Positions 10,742 to 22,080 are shown, numbered from the stretch's first letter. The stretch: DNA of 64,000 nt from Nannobrachium achirus (GCA_963921795.1 OY997642.1:58381927-58445926), one strand, 5' to 3'. The notes: generated by a model not told the origin, from the sequence alone. Program-made: numbers and translations.

Positions 10742-11262
10742 TTTTTTTTTTTTTTTCTTATAATTTTTATCCCACAATTTTGTAACCCATTTTTTCACCC
10801 AGTGCCAATTGCCTATGTAATCCTGGGCTCTGCTCTCCCTCTGCCAACCTGGGGAGGCAACGGACTGACCTCATGCTTCCTTCTATGCATGAGGAGTCAA
10901 AGTTGCTTCTTTTCACCTGACAGTGGAGATTTCCCTGGTTTGGACGTAGCGCGTGGAAGGAACACGTTATTCCAACCAGTTCCTTTCCCCTCCATCAGGC
11001 GCCCCGGCTGGCCAGGGGGAGGCATTATTGAGACCAGGATTACATGCATGTTTTTGTGAGGGTATCAACCCTAGGAGACACGGGGAGAACATGCAAACTC
11101 CACACAGAAAGGCCCTATCGCCAACCCTACCTAGGGTGTGGGCGCTGATGACGCGGAGGAGGAACACGCCGCCAGTGCCCACAGTGTCCCCCGGCGGGAA
11201 TCGAACCCAGGACCTTCTAGCTGTGAGGCGAAGCGCTAACCACTGCGCCACCGTGCCCCCTA
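10742..11262 (-). mobile_element. V-SINE (DANA/HE1-type), copy 1
   Basis: Reading on the minus strand, the tRNA-like head has box A (GGCGCAGTGGTTAGCGC) and box B (GGTTCGATTCCCG). The conserved V-SINE core GGAGTTTGCATGTTCTCCCC follows, then a tail ending near GTGGGATAAAAATT and an A-rich run. The 13-bp target duplication ATCAGTGTATTTT (10729-10741 and 11263-11275) proves insertion into the hAT MITE. Confidence 0.93.
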
Positions 11263-11384
11263 ATCAGTGTATTTTGGATTCATGTCAATTTGTGTTTTCA
11301 GATATTTAACTAACTACTTGAACCGTCAATACTTAATAAACTTGACCTTTCACTGTATAGTCTGCTATTGTTCCCCTCTACACC

Positions 11385-11437
11385 GAAAATAGACGTTCTG
11401 CAAGCTCACAACGCCTCGCAGGCGTCTGCTATTTTTG
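11385..11437. repeat. Short dispersed palindrome, degenerate copy
   Basis: GTTCTGCAAGCTCACAACGC is followed by an abbreviated right arm, GCGTCTGCTATTTTTGG. It lies centrally in the hAT MITE. Confidence 0.6.
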
Positions 11438-11636
11438 GCTAAAGTTCTCAGAATATGAACATGAGGGTTCAAGTGGTTAATATAAAAAAGGTTTATATCA
11501 CACAAAGATTTGGAGGACCCCCTGTAGTAACTCTGAGGACCCCCTAGGGGTCCCAGACCTCCTGTTGAAGACCCTTGCATTAAAGCATTAAAGGATCAAT
11601 TTTTTCAACACAATCGTATTCACATCATCATTAACT

Positions 11637-11685
11637 TCAGTTTAGTTTAGTTTAGTTTAGTTGCACATACATTTAAACCAATATG
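11637..11685. repeat. (AGTTT)n and flank, left copy
   Basis: AGTTTAG pentamers are followed by TTGCACATACATTTAAACCA. The same unit recurs at 12226-12288 on the other side of the minisatellite, so the two copies bracket it as a direct repeat. Confidence 0.85.
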
Positions 11686-12215
11686 ACCAGTAAGACTCCC
11701 TAATCGGGAGATAAGCGACCGTCAGGTCGCAGCGTGATTTTAGGGCAAAATGTGTAGGAGCAGTGTCCAAAAATGTGTTTTAAAAAATCAGCCTGATGGT
11801 GGCGCTATATGGGACAGATCCATGTTGATGAGATGAGTGTAGACATACTGTGTACCGATTTGCGTGATTTTAGGGCAAAATCTGTAGGAGCAGTGTCCAA
11901 AAATGTGTTTGAAGAAATCAGCCTGATGGTGGCGCTAAATGGGACAGATCCATGTTGATGACATGAGTGTAGAGCAAGTGTGTACCGATTTGGGTGATTT
12001 TAGGGCAAAATTTGTAGAAGCAGTGTCCAAAAATGTGTTTTGCAAGAATCGGTCTCATGGTGGCGCTATAAGAGGGCGAGAATTGATGGGTGGAGGTTGT
12101 GGTATGGCAGGCAAGGAGTGTGTGTGCAAAATTTGGCATGGATCGGGGCAATGGTTGCATAGATATGAGCAGGGCAAAAGTGTGACTGACTGACAGCTGG
12201 TGGAGGTTTTGATAG
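11686..12215 (+). repeat. Minisatellite-type element, about 120-bp units
   Basis: It starts ACCAGTAAGACTCCCTAATC with the hairpin GCGACCGTCAGGTCGC. It contains three units of about 120 bp (GTGATTTTAGGGCAAAAT ... TGATGGTGGCGCTA). It ends TGGAGGTTTTGATAGTAACT. Related elements lie at 15.55-16.02, 57.74-57.95 and 59.76-61.31 kb and at the right window edge. Confidence 0.85.
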
Positions 12216-12225
12216 TAACTGTGAC

Positions 12226-12288
12226 AGTTTAGTTTAGTTTAGTTTAGTTTAGTTTAGTTTAGTTGCACATTCATTTAAACCAATATGC
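12226..12288. repeat. (AGTTT)n and flank, right copy
   Basis: A longer run of AGTTT pentamers is followed by TTGCACATTCATTTAAACCA. It is a direct repeat of 11637-11685. Confidence 0.85.
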
Positions 12289-12404
12289 TAAAACAAAATG
12301 GAAAAAATATAGAGCAATACAAGTGGAAAGAAGCAAAAGTGATGTGCCAGAAAGGACCAGAAAAAAGCAAAACAAAAGGGCTTGTCATGTTTTCATGTCA
12401 AGGA

Positions 12405-12700
12405 AATCCCAACCCCCCTGAGACTGTGAGGGTTCGATCCCTGGCCGGGTCATACCAAAGAAAAATGGGACCCACCCAGTCACAGTGCCTCCCTGCGTGG
12501 CACTCCGCATCAAGGGTTGGATTGGGGCCCTGCAACATACTAGTGCCATGTCCAGGGGGTGTACTTGTTCGGTGCTGCCGAGACTTTGTGTATGCATCGG
12601 CCCTAACACAGGGGTCATCAATATATCCTTATTGGGACAAACATGTCCGTGGCAAGACTTTCTGTTTTACACACCACTATAATGTTGTGTAAAACAATAA
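12405..12700 (+). mobile_element. tRNA-derived SINE fragment (box B only)
   Basis: GGGTTCGATCCCTGGCC is a box B. It is followed by GGTCATACCAAAG and GGATTGGGGC, as in the more complete copy at 47.80-48.00 kb. The box A half is missing. Confidence 0.6.
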
Positions 12701-12944
12701 ATACCCTGGGCCTGAACGTCAATTCTCCAGGTTTTCTTCAGAAAAAAAACTATGGCGCATTCTGGAGTCTAAACGGTTCTCTAACGTTTCATTTCCCATG
12801 ACCCCCGGGCCGGCCCATAACTCTGAGACCGCTATAACACCCATCATTGTATATTATATAATAAGGATTATATAATAAGGTTGGTTGGCCCTCTCTTGCG
12901 ACCAGGCGAGACCAGCACTGGTTTTTATTCATTTATAAAGGTTT

Positions 12945-13205
12945 AACAGGGAGATTACCACCTTATTTGAATTCTCTTTTGGAGTGGAAAAAAAACGAAT
13001 GGCTATCACACGCGCTCACAGGACTATCTGATGCTTGAGACTCATTATGCCTCAACTGAGATTGGAAAATCAGCCTTTAAGTGTGGTGCCTCAAATACAT
13101 GGAACTCTCTACTGGCCTCCCTTAAATATAGCTCGCTTGTATCCTTAGATCGTTTTTCAACGGATCGGATATTTCAACTATGGTGAATCTAAACTGTACC
13201 TGTTT
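12945..13205 (+). mobile_element. LINE ORF2 C-terminal fragment
   Basis: One frame reads EIGKSAFKCGASNTWNSLLA and then LVSLDRF. This matches the FGK.AF..AP..WN.L end of L2/CR1-like ORF2. No longer frame survives. Confidence 0.55.
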
Positions 13206-13234
13206 TAATTGAGTTCATATATCATCTGATGGAA

Positions 13235-13520
13235 TATATCGTCACTGTCAGGCAGAAACCTTGTATCTCCAAGTTTCAAATTTGTATATAATATTTTTTT
13301 TTTGCAAAGTAAAGCCCTGCTTCATCATACAAGGCCATCGCACAAAAGTAGTGAAAACAGCAGATCTACAAGCACACAACGCCTCGCACCGTGAGGCGTT
13401 GTGTGCTTGTAGATCGGCTGTTTTCACTAGTTTAAATCATTTTAAAAGTGATGAATACAAAACAAACGGTTTTGGACACACAAGGTTTCCGATATACACA
13501 TTGTTCTTGTATGTTCGTGG
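13235..13520. mobile_element. MITE with AACCTTGTATCTCCAAG end, copy 1
   Basis: AAACCTTGTATCTCCAAGTT and GCAAAGTAAAGCCCTGCTTC are matched in inverted orientation at 22.62-22.89 kb. The centre is the perfect palindrome at 13353-13427. Confidence 0.75.
13353..13427. repeat. Short dispersed palindrome, full copy
   Basis: The outer stem is GCAGATCTACAAGCACACAA with its complement. The inner stem is CGCCTC / GAGGCG. Confidence 0.92.
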
Positions 13521-13637
13521 CAAAAATGGGATTTTGACAAAGAATGTCCACCACGCCAACATGCCAATGACCCCTGCCCTGACACAAACCTCAATGTTGC
13601 CCTAATTGTAAGCCCCACTCTAAAAACAGGCTTTTAA

Positions 13638-13870
13638 CACTCGCATGACTAACAGGTCATTTTGACCTGTTATTGAGATTTAGAAATGGAATTAGAATGC
13701 TCAGGAAACACTCAAAACATTTTATTTCATATTTACAAAACGTCTCAAATGGTAGAAAAAAAACAAGACTTTGCTTGTATGATAAGGAAAAATCATGAAA
13801 GGGAAAATTTCTCAGAGTTTCCTGAGCAAACCTAAACCACCTCAAAATCAGGTTCAGTCATGCGAGTGTG
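13638..13870. mobile_element. piggyBac-type MITE (TTAA target)
   Basis: The ends are CACTCGCATGACT and TCATGCGAGTGTG. TTAA stands on both outer sides (13634-13637 and 13871-13874), which fits piggyBac; Kolobok also uses TTAA. Confidence 0.75.
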
Positions 13871-14157
13871 TTAAGCAATAAGCAGCATAAAACATTTCAC
13901 AGAAAGGTTCGCTCTACTCATATCTTTTAGTAGTTCTTCTGGCCAGCTTCAGGCAGGGTTCTTGGGTGCGGGATCATACTGCTAACTGCTGCTGCTGCAT
14001 TCTTTAATAAATAAGACTCAGAAAGAACTTTAAGCGAGTAAGCAGCATAAAACAACCATTACTCTTGTGAGGGCCAGGAAAATTGGCCTCACGTTGTCAA
14101 ATTCTGCTATACACTTGTGGTGAGTCTGTGGGAACAAGGACTAATACAGTAACGCAC

Positions 14158-14304
<147 letters not shown>

Positions 14305-14441
14305 GCATGTAATCCTCCTTCAAGCCCTTCTCACTCCACCCGTAAAGACAACACCAGTAGAGTCAGATCAGGGCGGGTGGTTGTTAGTTTTGGATGTTTG
14401 GAGAGATATAGACCTACTGTAAGATAACCTTTGGAAACAAG

Positions 14442-14584
14442 CAGGGGTGGAAGAAGTAGTCAGATCTGTTTTCATTCTCTTTCTTTTTTGTTGCTTTTTG
14501 CCCCCTTTTCTCCCCAATTTTGCCGTTATGACAATTCCGCCTCACACACATTTTTGTCTTGTCACTGCTGTTATACAGCTTTCC

Positions 14585-14621
<37 letters not shown>

Positions 14622-15072
14622 AGATTGATTTATTGATTGATTGATTGATTATGTTATGAGAGAGAAATGTAAAAACAACAGTAAAAGTACAGTCAAAACA
14701 CTTGGTCTAAAAGGATAACCCCCCAAAAAGACCTTGCGGTCTTGTTTCCATTGGGGTTGATTTCATCAATGTAAAAAATAGCGCCAAAAATTCATATAAC
14801 AAATCAAATTCAGATACATGTCAAACTATTAATCTATCTAACCACGTGTATCTAACCGTGCCGCACAGTGTGAGCTTGTAGATCTGCTATTTTCAAAAAT
14901 GTTAGACAACTTTTTAACGATTTTAGTATCTTTTACTTTGGCATGTATGTACATTTTGATTCCAACATTTTTGTACTTTTACTGAAGTCCAATTTTAAAC
15001 AGGCCTTTTACTTGTAAAATCTTTTACATTGCGGCATTGCTACTTTTACTTTTACTTCTTCCACCACTGCTG
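14442..15072. mobile_element. hAT-type MITE, GGGGTGGAAGAAGTA ends
   Basis: CAGGGGTGGAAGAAGTAGTC at left faces TACTTCTTCCACCACTGCTG at right. The interior holds (TTGA)n at 14584-14652 and the right arm of the short palindrome at 14860-14896. Confidence 0.75.
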
Positions 15073-15553
15073 AAAAGTGAGTGAGTCGGCTGGTGTCATC
15101 TTGGTGTTCAGTGTCAGTCTGAAGACATTCTGGCTTAACATCGTCAAAGAAAAGTTCCTCTTCCTTTGAACAGACTCTTTGCGTAGTATAGCGTCTGTTC
15201 TTGAGAGCCTAGTCTGAAGGAGACATGGCATTGAACCCGAGCCCTCTCTCTGTGTGATACACTATAATCGCGGTGCCACCCTGCCAGTTGGTTGGGTGGC
15301 ACTGCCGAAAACAGTAATTATCTCTGGGATTTTGTTTCTGCTGCTGCGTGGTGCCAAGTAAGACAGCAGAACAACAGGGCAATTGTCGTGTGTTGTGCTG
15401 TTGAGAAGAGAGGGCCTTCTTCGTTGAAGGCTGGCGACCACATCACAGGGTTTTGTTAATTACCCGGGCCGGCTAGTTTAGTCACCCACCTGTTCCTGCA
15501 TGTATCCATCTTTCATTCGTTCATCCGTCTACCAATTTATCAATCCTTCTATA

Positions 15554-16020
15554 CCAGTAAGACTCCCTAAATCGGGAGATAATCGACCGTCAGGTTGCAT
15601 ACACAAACTTTAGAAGGCAATGGTAGCCAATCAGGAGGGAATATGGGAAAAGGGACAGACCCATATTGATGACATGACTTTAGAGCTACTGTTTACCGCT
15701 TTGGGTGATTTTAGGGCAAAATCTGTTGGAGCTGAGTCCAAAAATGTGTTTTTAAAAAATCAGCCAGCTGGTGGCACTAGATGGGACAGATGCATTTTGA
15801 TGACATGACTGTAGAGATACTGTGTACCGCTTTGTGTGATTTTAGGGCAAAATCTGTTGGAGCAGAGTCCAAAAATGTGTCTTGCAAGATTCATGGTGGC
15901 GCTAGAAGAGGGGCATGTGAGTAACCCGTTGTTTGGCAGCCAAGGAGTGTGTGTGCAAAGTTTGGCATGGATCGGGGCAACAGTGGCGGAGATATGAGTA
16001 GGGCAAAAGTGTGACATGTG
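15554..16020 (+). repeat. Minisatellite-type element, second copy
   Basis: It starts ACCAGTAAGACTCCCTAAAT and has two units of about 125 bp with GATTTTAGGGCAAAATCTGT. The shared 3' part is GTTTGGCATGGATCGGGGCA. It lacks the terminal TGGAGGTTTTGATAG segment. Confidence 0.8.
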
Positions 16021-16149
16021 ACATGTAAAAACATGTCATTAAGTTGTCACAGAATGAAGACGATAGCCATACTCTAATAGTTGTTACAGTATGCCAACAC
16101 TGCTGTTCCTGTGAATAACGTGTTCTGACGCTACAGTTGAATTTGGTTT

Positions 16150-16740
16150 TATTATAGTGCCAAATTTACAATTTAGGCATTTAGCAGACAGGCATTATTT
16201 AAAGTAAGCAAAGTAAACACATGGTAATACATCAAATGCATAGACATGTAATGTGTGGACTTGGAGCGTTGTCCCGGAAATTGTTAAGGCACTCTTGCAT
16301 GCTAGAGCAGACAGCAGAGACACAACGTTCCCTCCCGAGCAAGCATTTGGCGACAGCAGGCGATTGACATGTACTGCCTGAAGCCCATGAAATGGTAAAT
16401 GATGCATTTAAATCCACCTGTTTCCGCCAGAATTTACTGTAGCATTATTTGCAGGACACTTCCGGTTAACAGCAGACATACAAGCTCACGCCGCGTCGCA
16501 GTTGCAGCCGCTGTGAGTGAGCTTGTAGATCACACTCGGCTTCGGCGCCGGAAGCTGCCTGCACCTTCTGCGCAAATGGGACTTTGGAAAGTTGAGGATA
16601 GTGTCATTATCCAAATCACTTTACAACGTAATCCACATTCACACACGTGTGGGGACTGCGGATGTAAATTAGCATCTTTGCTAAATCTGGTATATTTATG
16701 TTGCATTTATGTGCTGTCTATTAAAGATCCATTGTCCTCA
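16150..16740. other. Repeat fragments, no gene recognised
   Basis: TTTACAATTTAGGCATTTAG at 16166 belongs to a dispersed repeat also seen at 33.11-33.25 kb. A degenerate palindrome lies at 16470-16533. The remainder is unassigned. Confidence 0.4.
16470..16533. repeat. Short dispersed palindrome, divergent copy
   Basis: ATACAAGCTCACGCCGCGTC faces AGTGAGCTTGTAGATCA. The inner part GCGTCGCAGTTGCAGC is imperfectly paired. Confidence 0.65.
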
Positions 16741-17243
16741 CGGCGGTGCAGTAGTTAGCGCTTCGCCTCACAGCTAGAAGGTCTTGGGTTCGATTCCCGT
16801 CGGGGGACGCTGTGGGTGCTGGGGGCGTGTTTCTCCCTCCGCATCATCAGCGCCCACACCCTAGGTGGGGTTGGCGATAGGGCCTTTCTGTGTGGAGTTT
16901 GCATGTTCTCCCCGTGTCTCCTAGGGTTGATACCCTCACAAAAACATGCAGTAATCCTGGTCTCTATAATGCCTCCCCCTGGCCAGCCGGGACGCTTGAT
17001 GGAGGGGAAAGGAACTGTTTGGAATAACGTGTTCCTTCCACACGCTACGTCCATCCCGGGGAAATTCCCCCTGTCAGGTGAAAAGAAACAACTTGGACTA
17101 CTCATGCATTGAAGGAAGCATGAGGTCAGTCCGTTGTCTCACCAGGCGCGGCAGAGGGAGAGCAGAGCCCAGGATTACATAGGCAATTGGCACTGGGTGA
17201 AAATGGGTTGCAAAATCGTGGGATAAAGATTTAAAATTAAAAT
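16739..17243 (+). mobile_element. V-SINE, copy 2
   Basis: A plus-orientation copy with box B GGTTCGATTCCCG, the core GGAGTTTGCATGTTCTCCCC and the tail GTGGGATAAAGATTTAAAAT. The target duplication ATCCATTGTCCT is exact (16727-16738 and 17244-17255). Confidence 0.93.
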
Positions 17244-17255
17244 ATCCATTGTCCT

Positions 17256-17430
17256 GTCTAAAAAAAACACAGCAACCTTCTCATTGCAGGAGCAGTTAGG
17301 GGTTCAGTTACTTGCTCAAGGAAACTTCAACACTAACTCAGGGGGAGTCGGGGATCAAACCAGGAACCCTCTGTTTCCACAAGTGTACCACTCTATCTCC
17401 TGACCCATTGCCGCCCTATAGGTGCAGCCT
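17256..17430 (-). mobile_element. tRNA-related SINE fragment
   Basis: TTGCTCAAGGAAACTTCAAC, GGGGATCAAACCAGGAACCC (a box B on the minus strand) and CCACTCTATCTCCTGACC match the better copy at 50.94-51.15 kb. Confidence 0.6.
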
Positions 17431-18104
17431 ACAGTATACCCCTAGAGGCTGGATAAGTGGGGGCTTTATGGGGTTATCTTTGTGCCATAATTAATTCGTA
17501 TTCGTACTTTTCCTTTTTTTTACTCGTAAACATTTTTACCAAAAAAATTACACGTAAACAAATTAATTCGAAAAAACTATACGTAAAAAAAAAAAAGTAC
17601 GAATGTTTTTTTGGAAGCTGCAGTGATTATTATGCCAAAACTAAAAAGGAAAGCCAAAATACTAATATTTTCTTACTGTTTTACGAGTTGTTTTTTTGGT
17701 TACTTCATCACGAATGCTTTCATCAGATGCACGACTGCAAATCTCAGTCAGCAGTTAGGAAACTGCCAAAAATCACATGATCAGCAGAGAGCCAATGATG
17801 TGAGGCCTGTCCCACTAGCCAATCAAAAGGCTCCGGAGTTGGCATGGCAACCAGCTGTTGCCATGTCTTGTAAAAGTGAGTACTCTGGGCTTTCTTATAC
17901 ATCATTTTAGCTAATTCCATCACCAGTCCCTATGGAAGTCTAAATGCTCAAAAAATAATACATAAATACTACAATGAAATGAAATAAAAGAAATAACAAA
18001 ATGATATAAATAAAAAATAAATAGTTCTATAGATCTAATCATTTCTATAATTGTATTAAATAAGAGAAGTACTCTTTGTATTGTACTTCTTTTAAATAAA
18101 GGGG

Positions 18105-18520
18105 CCTCGGCATCGGCCAAGGGACCCCCCGGGGACCCCCTGGAGCTCTGGGGAGTTCCGGGGACCCCCGCGGACCCCCTGGCGCCGCCGCAAAGGGGCT
18201 CCGAAGGGGCCCAAAAATAGGAGCGGCACTTTCATGGGAAATTTGGGACTTTGACCGTGCGGACCCCTCCATGGGTGACGGGACCGGGGCAAACGTGACA
18301 GCGCGGCCTGGTGGCTGCTCCCCTGTACTGCAGCGCACATAAAAACTCATAACTCGGGCTAGGAGCGACCGTTCGAGACGGGACTGGTACCCACATGTCC
18401 GGCTCGGGGCCCCGTGGAGGAGCGCCACCTGGTGGCCGAATGCCGGTACTGCAGGCGGGTAAAAAAGGCCGTAACTCTGCCCCCGAGCCACCGGGAGAGA
18501 CGGGGCCGGCTGCGGGGGGG
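18105..18520. repeat. GC-rich block, left arm of the foldback element
   Basis: It is very rich in CCCC/GGGG (for example GGGACCCCCCGGGGACCCCC). It is mirrored at 20518-20945 with a few small indels. Long frames on both strands follow from GC content and are not conserved as protein. Confidence 0.85.
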
Positions 18521-19797
18521 TCCTTGACCTTAATTGGTGCGACAGGAAGTGCCCTTCGCCAAACAGGAAGTGCCTCTATATCTCATGAACCGTTTGTCGT
18601 ACAGACGTGTGGGTGGCGTCATATCACATGATTAAGAGTCCTTGACCTTAATTGGTGCAACAGGAAGTGCCCTTCGCCAAACAGGAAGTGCCTCTATATC
18701 TCATGCACCTTTTGTCGTACAGATGCGTGAGTGGCGTCATATCACATGATTAAGAGTCCTTAACCTTAAATGGTGCTTCCTTCGCCAAACAGGAAGTGCC
18801 CTTCGCCAAACAGGAAGTGCCTCTATATCTCAAGAACCGTTTGTCGTACAGACGCGTGGGTGGCCTCATATTACTTGATTAGGAGTCCTTGACCTTAATT
18901 GGTGCAACAGGAAGTGCCCTTCGCCAAACAGGAAGTGCCTCTATATCTCATGAACCGTTTGTCGTACAGACGCGTGGGTTGCGTCATGTGACTTGATTGG
19001 GAGTCCTTGACCTTAATTGGTGCAACAGGAAGTGCCCTTCGCCAAACAGGAAGTGCCTCTATATCTCATGAACCGTTTGTCGTACAGACACGTGGGTGGC
19101 CTCACATTACTTGATTAGGAGTCCTTGACCTTAATTGGTGCAACAGGAAGTGCCCTTCGCCAAACAGGAAGTGCCTCTATATCTCATGAACCGTTTGTCG
19201 TACAGACTCGTGGGTTGCGTCATGTGACTTGATTGGGAGTCCTTGACCTTAATTGGTGCAACAGGAAGTGCCCTTCGCCAAACAGGAAGTGCCTCTATAT
19301 CTCATGAACCGTTTGTCGTACAGACGCGTGGGTGGCCTCATATTACTTGATTAGGAGTCCTTGACCTTAATTGGTGCAACAGGAAGTGCCCTTCGCCAAA
19401 CAGGAAGTGCCTCTATATCTCATGAACCGTTTGTCGTACAGACGCGTGAGTGGCGTCATATCACATGATTAAGAGTCCTTAACCTTAATTGGTGCTTCCT
19501 TCGCCAACAGGAAGTGCCCTTCACCACACAGGAAGTGCCTCTATATCTCAAGAACCGTTTGTCGTACAGACACGTGGGTGGCCTCATATTACTTGATTAG
19601 GAGTCCTTGACCTTAATTGGTGCAACAGGAAGTGCCCTTTGCCTAACAGGAAGTGCCTCTATATCTCATGCACCTTTTGTCGTACAGATGCATGGGTGGC
19701 GTCATATCACATGATTAAGAGTCCTTAACCTTAATTGGTGCTTCCTTCGCCAAACAGGAAGTACCCTTGCCAAACAGGAAGTGCCTCTATATCTCTT
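18521..19797 (+). repeat. 119-bp minisatellite, forward array, about 11 units
   Basis: The unit contains TCCTTGACCTTAATTGGTGC, the pair ACAGGAAGTGCCCTTCGCC / AAACAGGAAGTGCC, and AACCGTTTGTCGTACAGACG. Units starting near 18.88-19.36 kb alternate two variants of the last third: GGCCTCATATTACTTGATTA and TGCGTCATGTGACTTGATTG. This is a two-unit higher-order repeat. Confidence 0.93.
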
Positions 19798-20517
19798 AAA
19801 CATGTGATATGGCGCCACCCACGCGTCTGTACGACAAACGGTTCATGAGATATAGAGGCACTTCCTGTTTGGCGAAGGGCACTTCCTGTTGCACCAATTA
19901 AGGTCAAGGACTCCTAATCAAGTAATATGAGGCCACCCACGCGTCTGTACGACAAACGGTTCATGAGATATAGAGGCACTTCCTGTTTGGCGAAGGGCAC
20001 TTCCTGTTGCACCAATTAAGGTCAAGGACTCCCAATCAAGTCACATGACGCAACCCACGCGTCTGTACGACAAACGGTTCATGAGATATAGAGGCACTTC
20101 CTGTTTGGCGAAGGGCACTTCCTGTTGCACCAATTAAGGTCAAGGACTCCTAATCAAGTAATATGAGGCCACCCACGCGTCTGTACGACAAACGGTTCTT
20201 GAGATATAGAGGCACTTCCTGTTTGGCGAAGGGCACTTCCTGTTTGGCGAAGGAAGCACCAATTAAGGTTAAGGTCCGACTCTTAATCATGTGATATGAC
20301 GCCACTCACGCATCTGTACGACAAAAGGTGCATGAGATATAGAGGCACTTCCTGTTTGGCGAAGGGCACTTCCTGCTGCACCAATTAAGGTCAAGGACTC
20401 TTAATCATGTGATATGACGCCACCCACGCGTCTGTACGATAAACGGTTCATGAGATATAGAGGCACTTCCTGTTTGGCGAAGGGTACTTCCTGTCGCACC
20501 AATTAAGGTCAAGGACC
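19798..20517 (-). repeat. 119-bp minisatellite, inverted array, about 6 units
   Basis: The same unit in reverse orientation (CGTCTGTACGACAAACGGTT ... GCACCAATTAAGGTCAAGGA). The array is about half the length of the forward one, so the palindrome is asymmetric. Confidence 0.93.
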
Positions 20518-20945
20518 CCCCCGCAGCCGGCCCCGTCTCTCCCGGTGGCTCGGGGGCAGAGTTACGGCCTTTTTTACCCGCCTGCAGTACCGGCGTTCGG
20601 CCGCCAGGTGCCGCTCCTCCACGGCCGGCTCCGGGGCCCCGAGCCGGACACGTGGGTACCAGTCCCGTCTCGAACGGTCGCTCCTAGCCCGAGTTATGAG
20701 TTTTTATGTGCGCTGCAGTACCGGGGGGCCGCCACCAGGCCGCGCTGTCACGTTTGCCCCGGTCCCGTCACCCATGGAGGGGGTCCGCACGGTCAAAGTC
20801 CCAAATTTCCCATGAAAGTGCCGCTCCTATTTTTGGGCCCCTTCGGAGCCCCTTTGCGGCAGCGCCAGGGGGTCCGCGGGGGTCCCCGGAGCTCCCCAGA
20901 GCTCCAGGGGGTCCCCGGGGGGTCCCTTGGCCGATGCCCCTTTAT
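20518..20945. repeat. GC-rich block, right arm of the foldback element
   Basis: Mirror of 18105-18520. It differs by small insertions such as the CACGGCCGGCTCC region near 20620. Confidence 0.85.
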
Positions 20946-21647
20946 TTAAAAGAAGTACAATACAAAGAGTACTTCTCTTATTTAATACAATTATAGAAAC
21001 GATTAGATCTATAGAACTATTTATTTTTTATTTATATCATTTTGTTATTTCTTTTATTTAATTTCATTGTAGTATTTATGTATTATTTTTTGAGCATTTA
21101 GACTTCCATAGGGACTGGTGATGGAATTAGCTAAAATGATGTATAAGAAAGCCCAGAGTACTCACTTTTACAAGACATGGCAACAGCTGGTTGCCATGCC
21201 AACTCCGGAGCCTTTTGATTGGCTAGTGGGACAGGCCTCACATCATTGGCTCTCTGCTGATCATGTGATTTTTGGCAGTTTCCTAACTGCTGACTGAGAT
21301 TTGCAGTCGTGCATCTGATGAAAGCATTCGTGATGAAGTAACCAAAAAAACAACTCGTAAAACAGTAAGAAAATATTAGTATTTTGGCTTTCCTTTTTAG
21401 TTTTGGCATAATAATCACTGCAGCTTCCAAAAAAACATTCGTACTTTTTTTTTTTTACGTATAGTTTTTTCGAATTAATTTGTTTACGTGTAATTTTTTT
21501 GGTAAAAATGTTTACGAGTAAAAAAAAGGAAAAGTACGAATACGAATTAATTATGGCACAAAGATAACCCCATAGGGCTTCCATCTTGGAAGAGCAGTAG
21601 GAGGAATTTGTTCTTCCACATGGGTTTGAATCCTATGTACTGTATAG

Positions 21648-22080
21648 CAGGGTTTTTAAAGTGGGTGACGGGGCACCCTGGGGTGCCGTGATGCCAGTCC
21701 AGGGGTGCCGCGAGATAATTTGATAATATTTGGAATTCATCAATATCACTACATCAATATCACTTCACTATGTTAGTAAAACAGACATTATTTGCATTGT
21801 ACTTGATGAGTTCTTTTTCTGTCTACGACAACTCTCTTCACCAAAAATAGCCGATCTACAAGCTTACAACGCGCCACAACCTTCCCCCCAGAATAGGCAT
21901 GCTGGGGTTCAAGTGGTTAAACGTCAAGTATGACGTTATTTTCAGTCAGTTCTGATGGAAACGGATATTTCTCCAATATGATGTAAGATTCTAGAAATTA
22001 ACAGTGTAATTCAGGGGTGCCGTGGATGAAAAAGTTATTTACAAGGGTGCCCTGAGTCAAAAAGGTTTGAAAACCTCCTG
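21648..22080. mobile_element. hAT-type MITE, GGGTGCC-rich
   Basis: The left end CAGGGTTTTTAAAGTGGGTG and right end AAAGGTTTGAAAACCTCCTG are inverted. GGGTGCCGTG/GGGGTGCC motifs repeat inside. A left arm of the short palindrome is at 21843-21880. The target duplication is not clear. Confidence 0.65.

Larger units (their letters stand above)
10610..11577. mobile_element. hAT MITE (CAGGGGTCTTCAAC), copy 1, with nested V-SINE
   Basis: The left end is CAGGGGTCTTCAACGTTCTC and the right end is CCTGTTGAAGACCCTTG. The exact 8-bp target duplication CATTAAAG flanks it (10602-10609 and 11578-11585). Its own length without the V-SINE is about 450 bp. The centre carries the short palindrome at 11385-11437. 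Sister copies are at 24.43 and 59.96 kb. Confidence 0.92.
17467..21574. mobile_element. 4.1-kb foldback element with inverted minisatellites
   Basis: The left end TATGGGGTTATCTTTGTGCC and right end GGCACAAAGATAACCCCATA are inverted, and GGGCTT repeats outside both (17461-17466, 21575-21580). From each end inward there are: about 620 bp of AT-rich arm (TTCGTATTCGTACTTTTCC...); a GC-rich block of about 420 bp; and a 119-bp tandem array. The arrays have opposite orientation and meet at about 19797. The arms are nearly identical, so frames in them occur as mirror pairs and none resembles a transposase. The element is thus non-autonomous. A 6-bp target duplication is reported for Dada and IS3EU elements, among others; the ends match no family I can name. 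Confidence 0.88.

Noticed and set aside
10953-11309. Frames of about 95-118 codons that recur at 11.0, 16.9, 25.2 and 27.6 kb
   Set aside because: They lie entirely within the four V-SINE copies and reflect shared SINE sequence, not a gene family.
16740-16810. tRNA gene signals (boxes A and B) here and at 11.2, 25.35, 27.85, 47.83 and 51.1 kb
   Set aside because: All belong to SINE heads followed by SINE bodies. The stems do not form a proper cloverleaf and most are flanked by target duplications.
18521-20517. CRISPR-like regular repeats
   Set aside because: The 119-bp units are contiguous with no unique spacers, inside a vertebrate foldback element. This is a minisatellite.
18045-20996. 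Mirror-image frames of 82-148 codons in the GC-rich arms of the foldback element
   Set aside because: They occur in pairs only because the arms are inverted copies. The GC-rich sequence keeps frames open, the two arms differ by indels, and there is no transposase-like motif.
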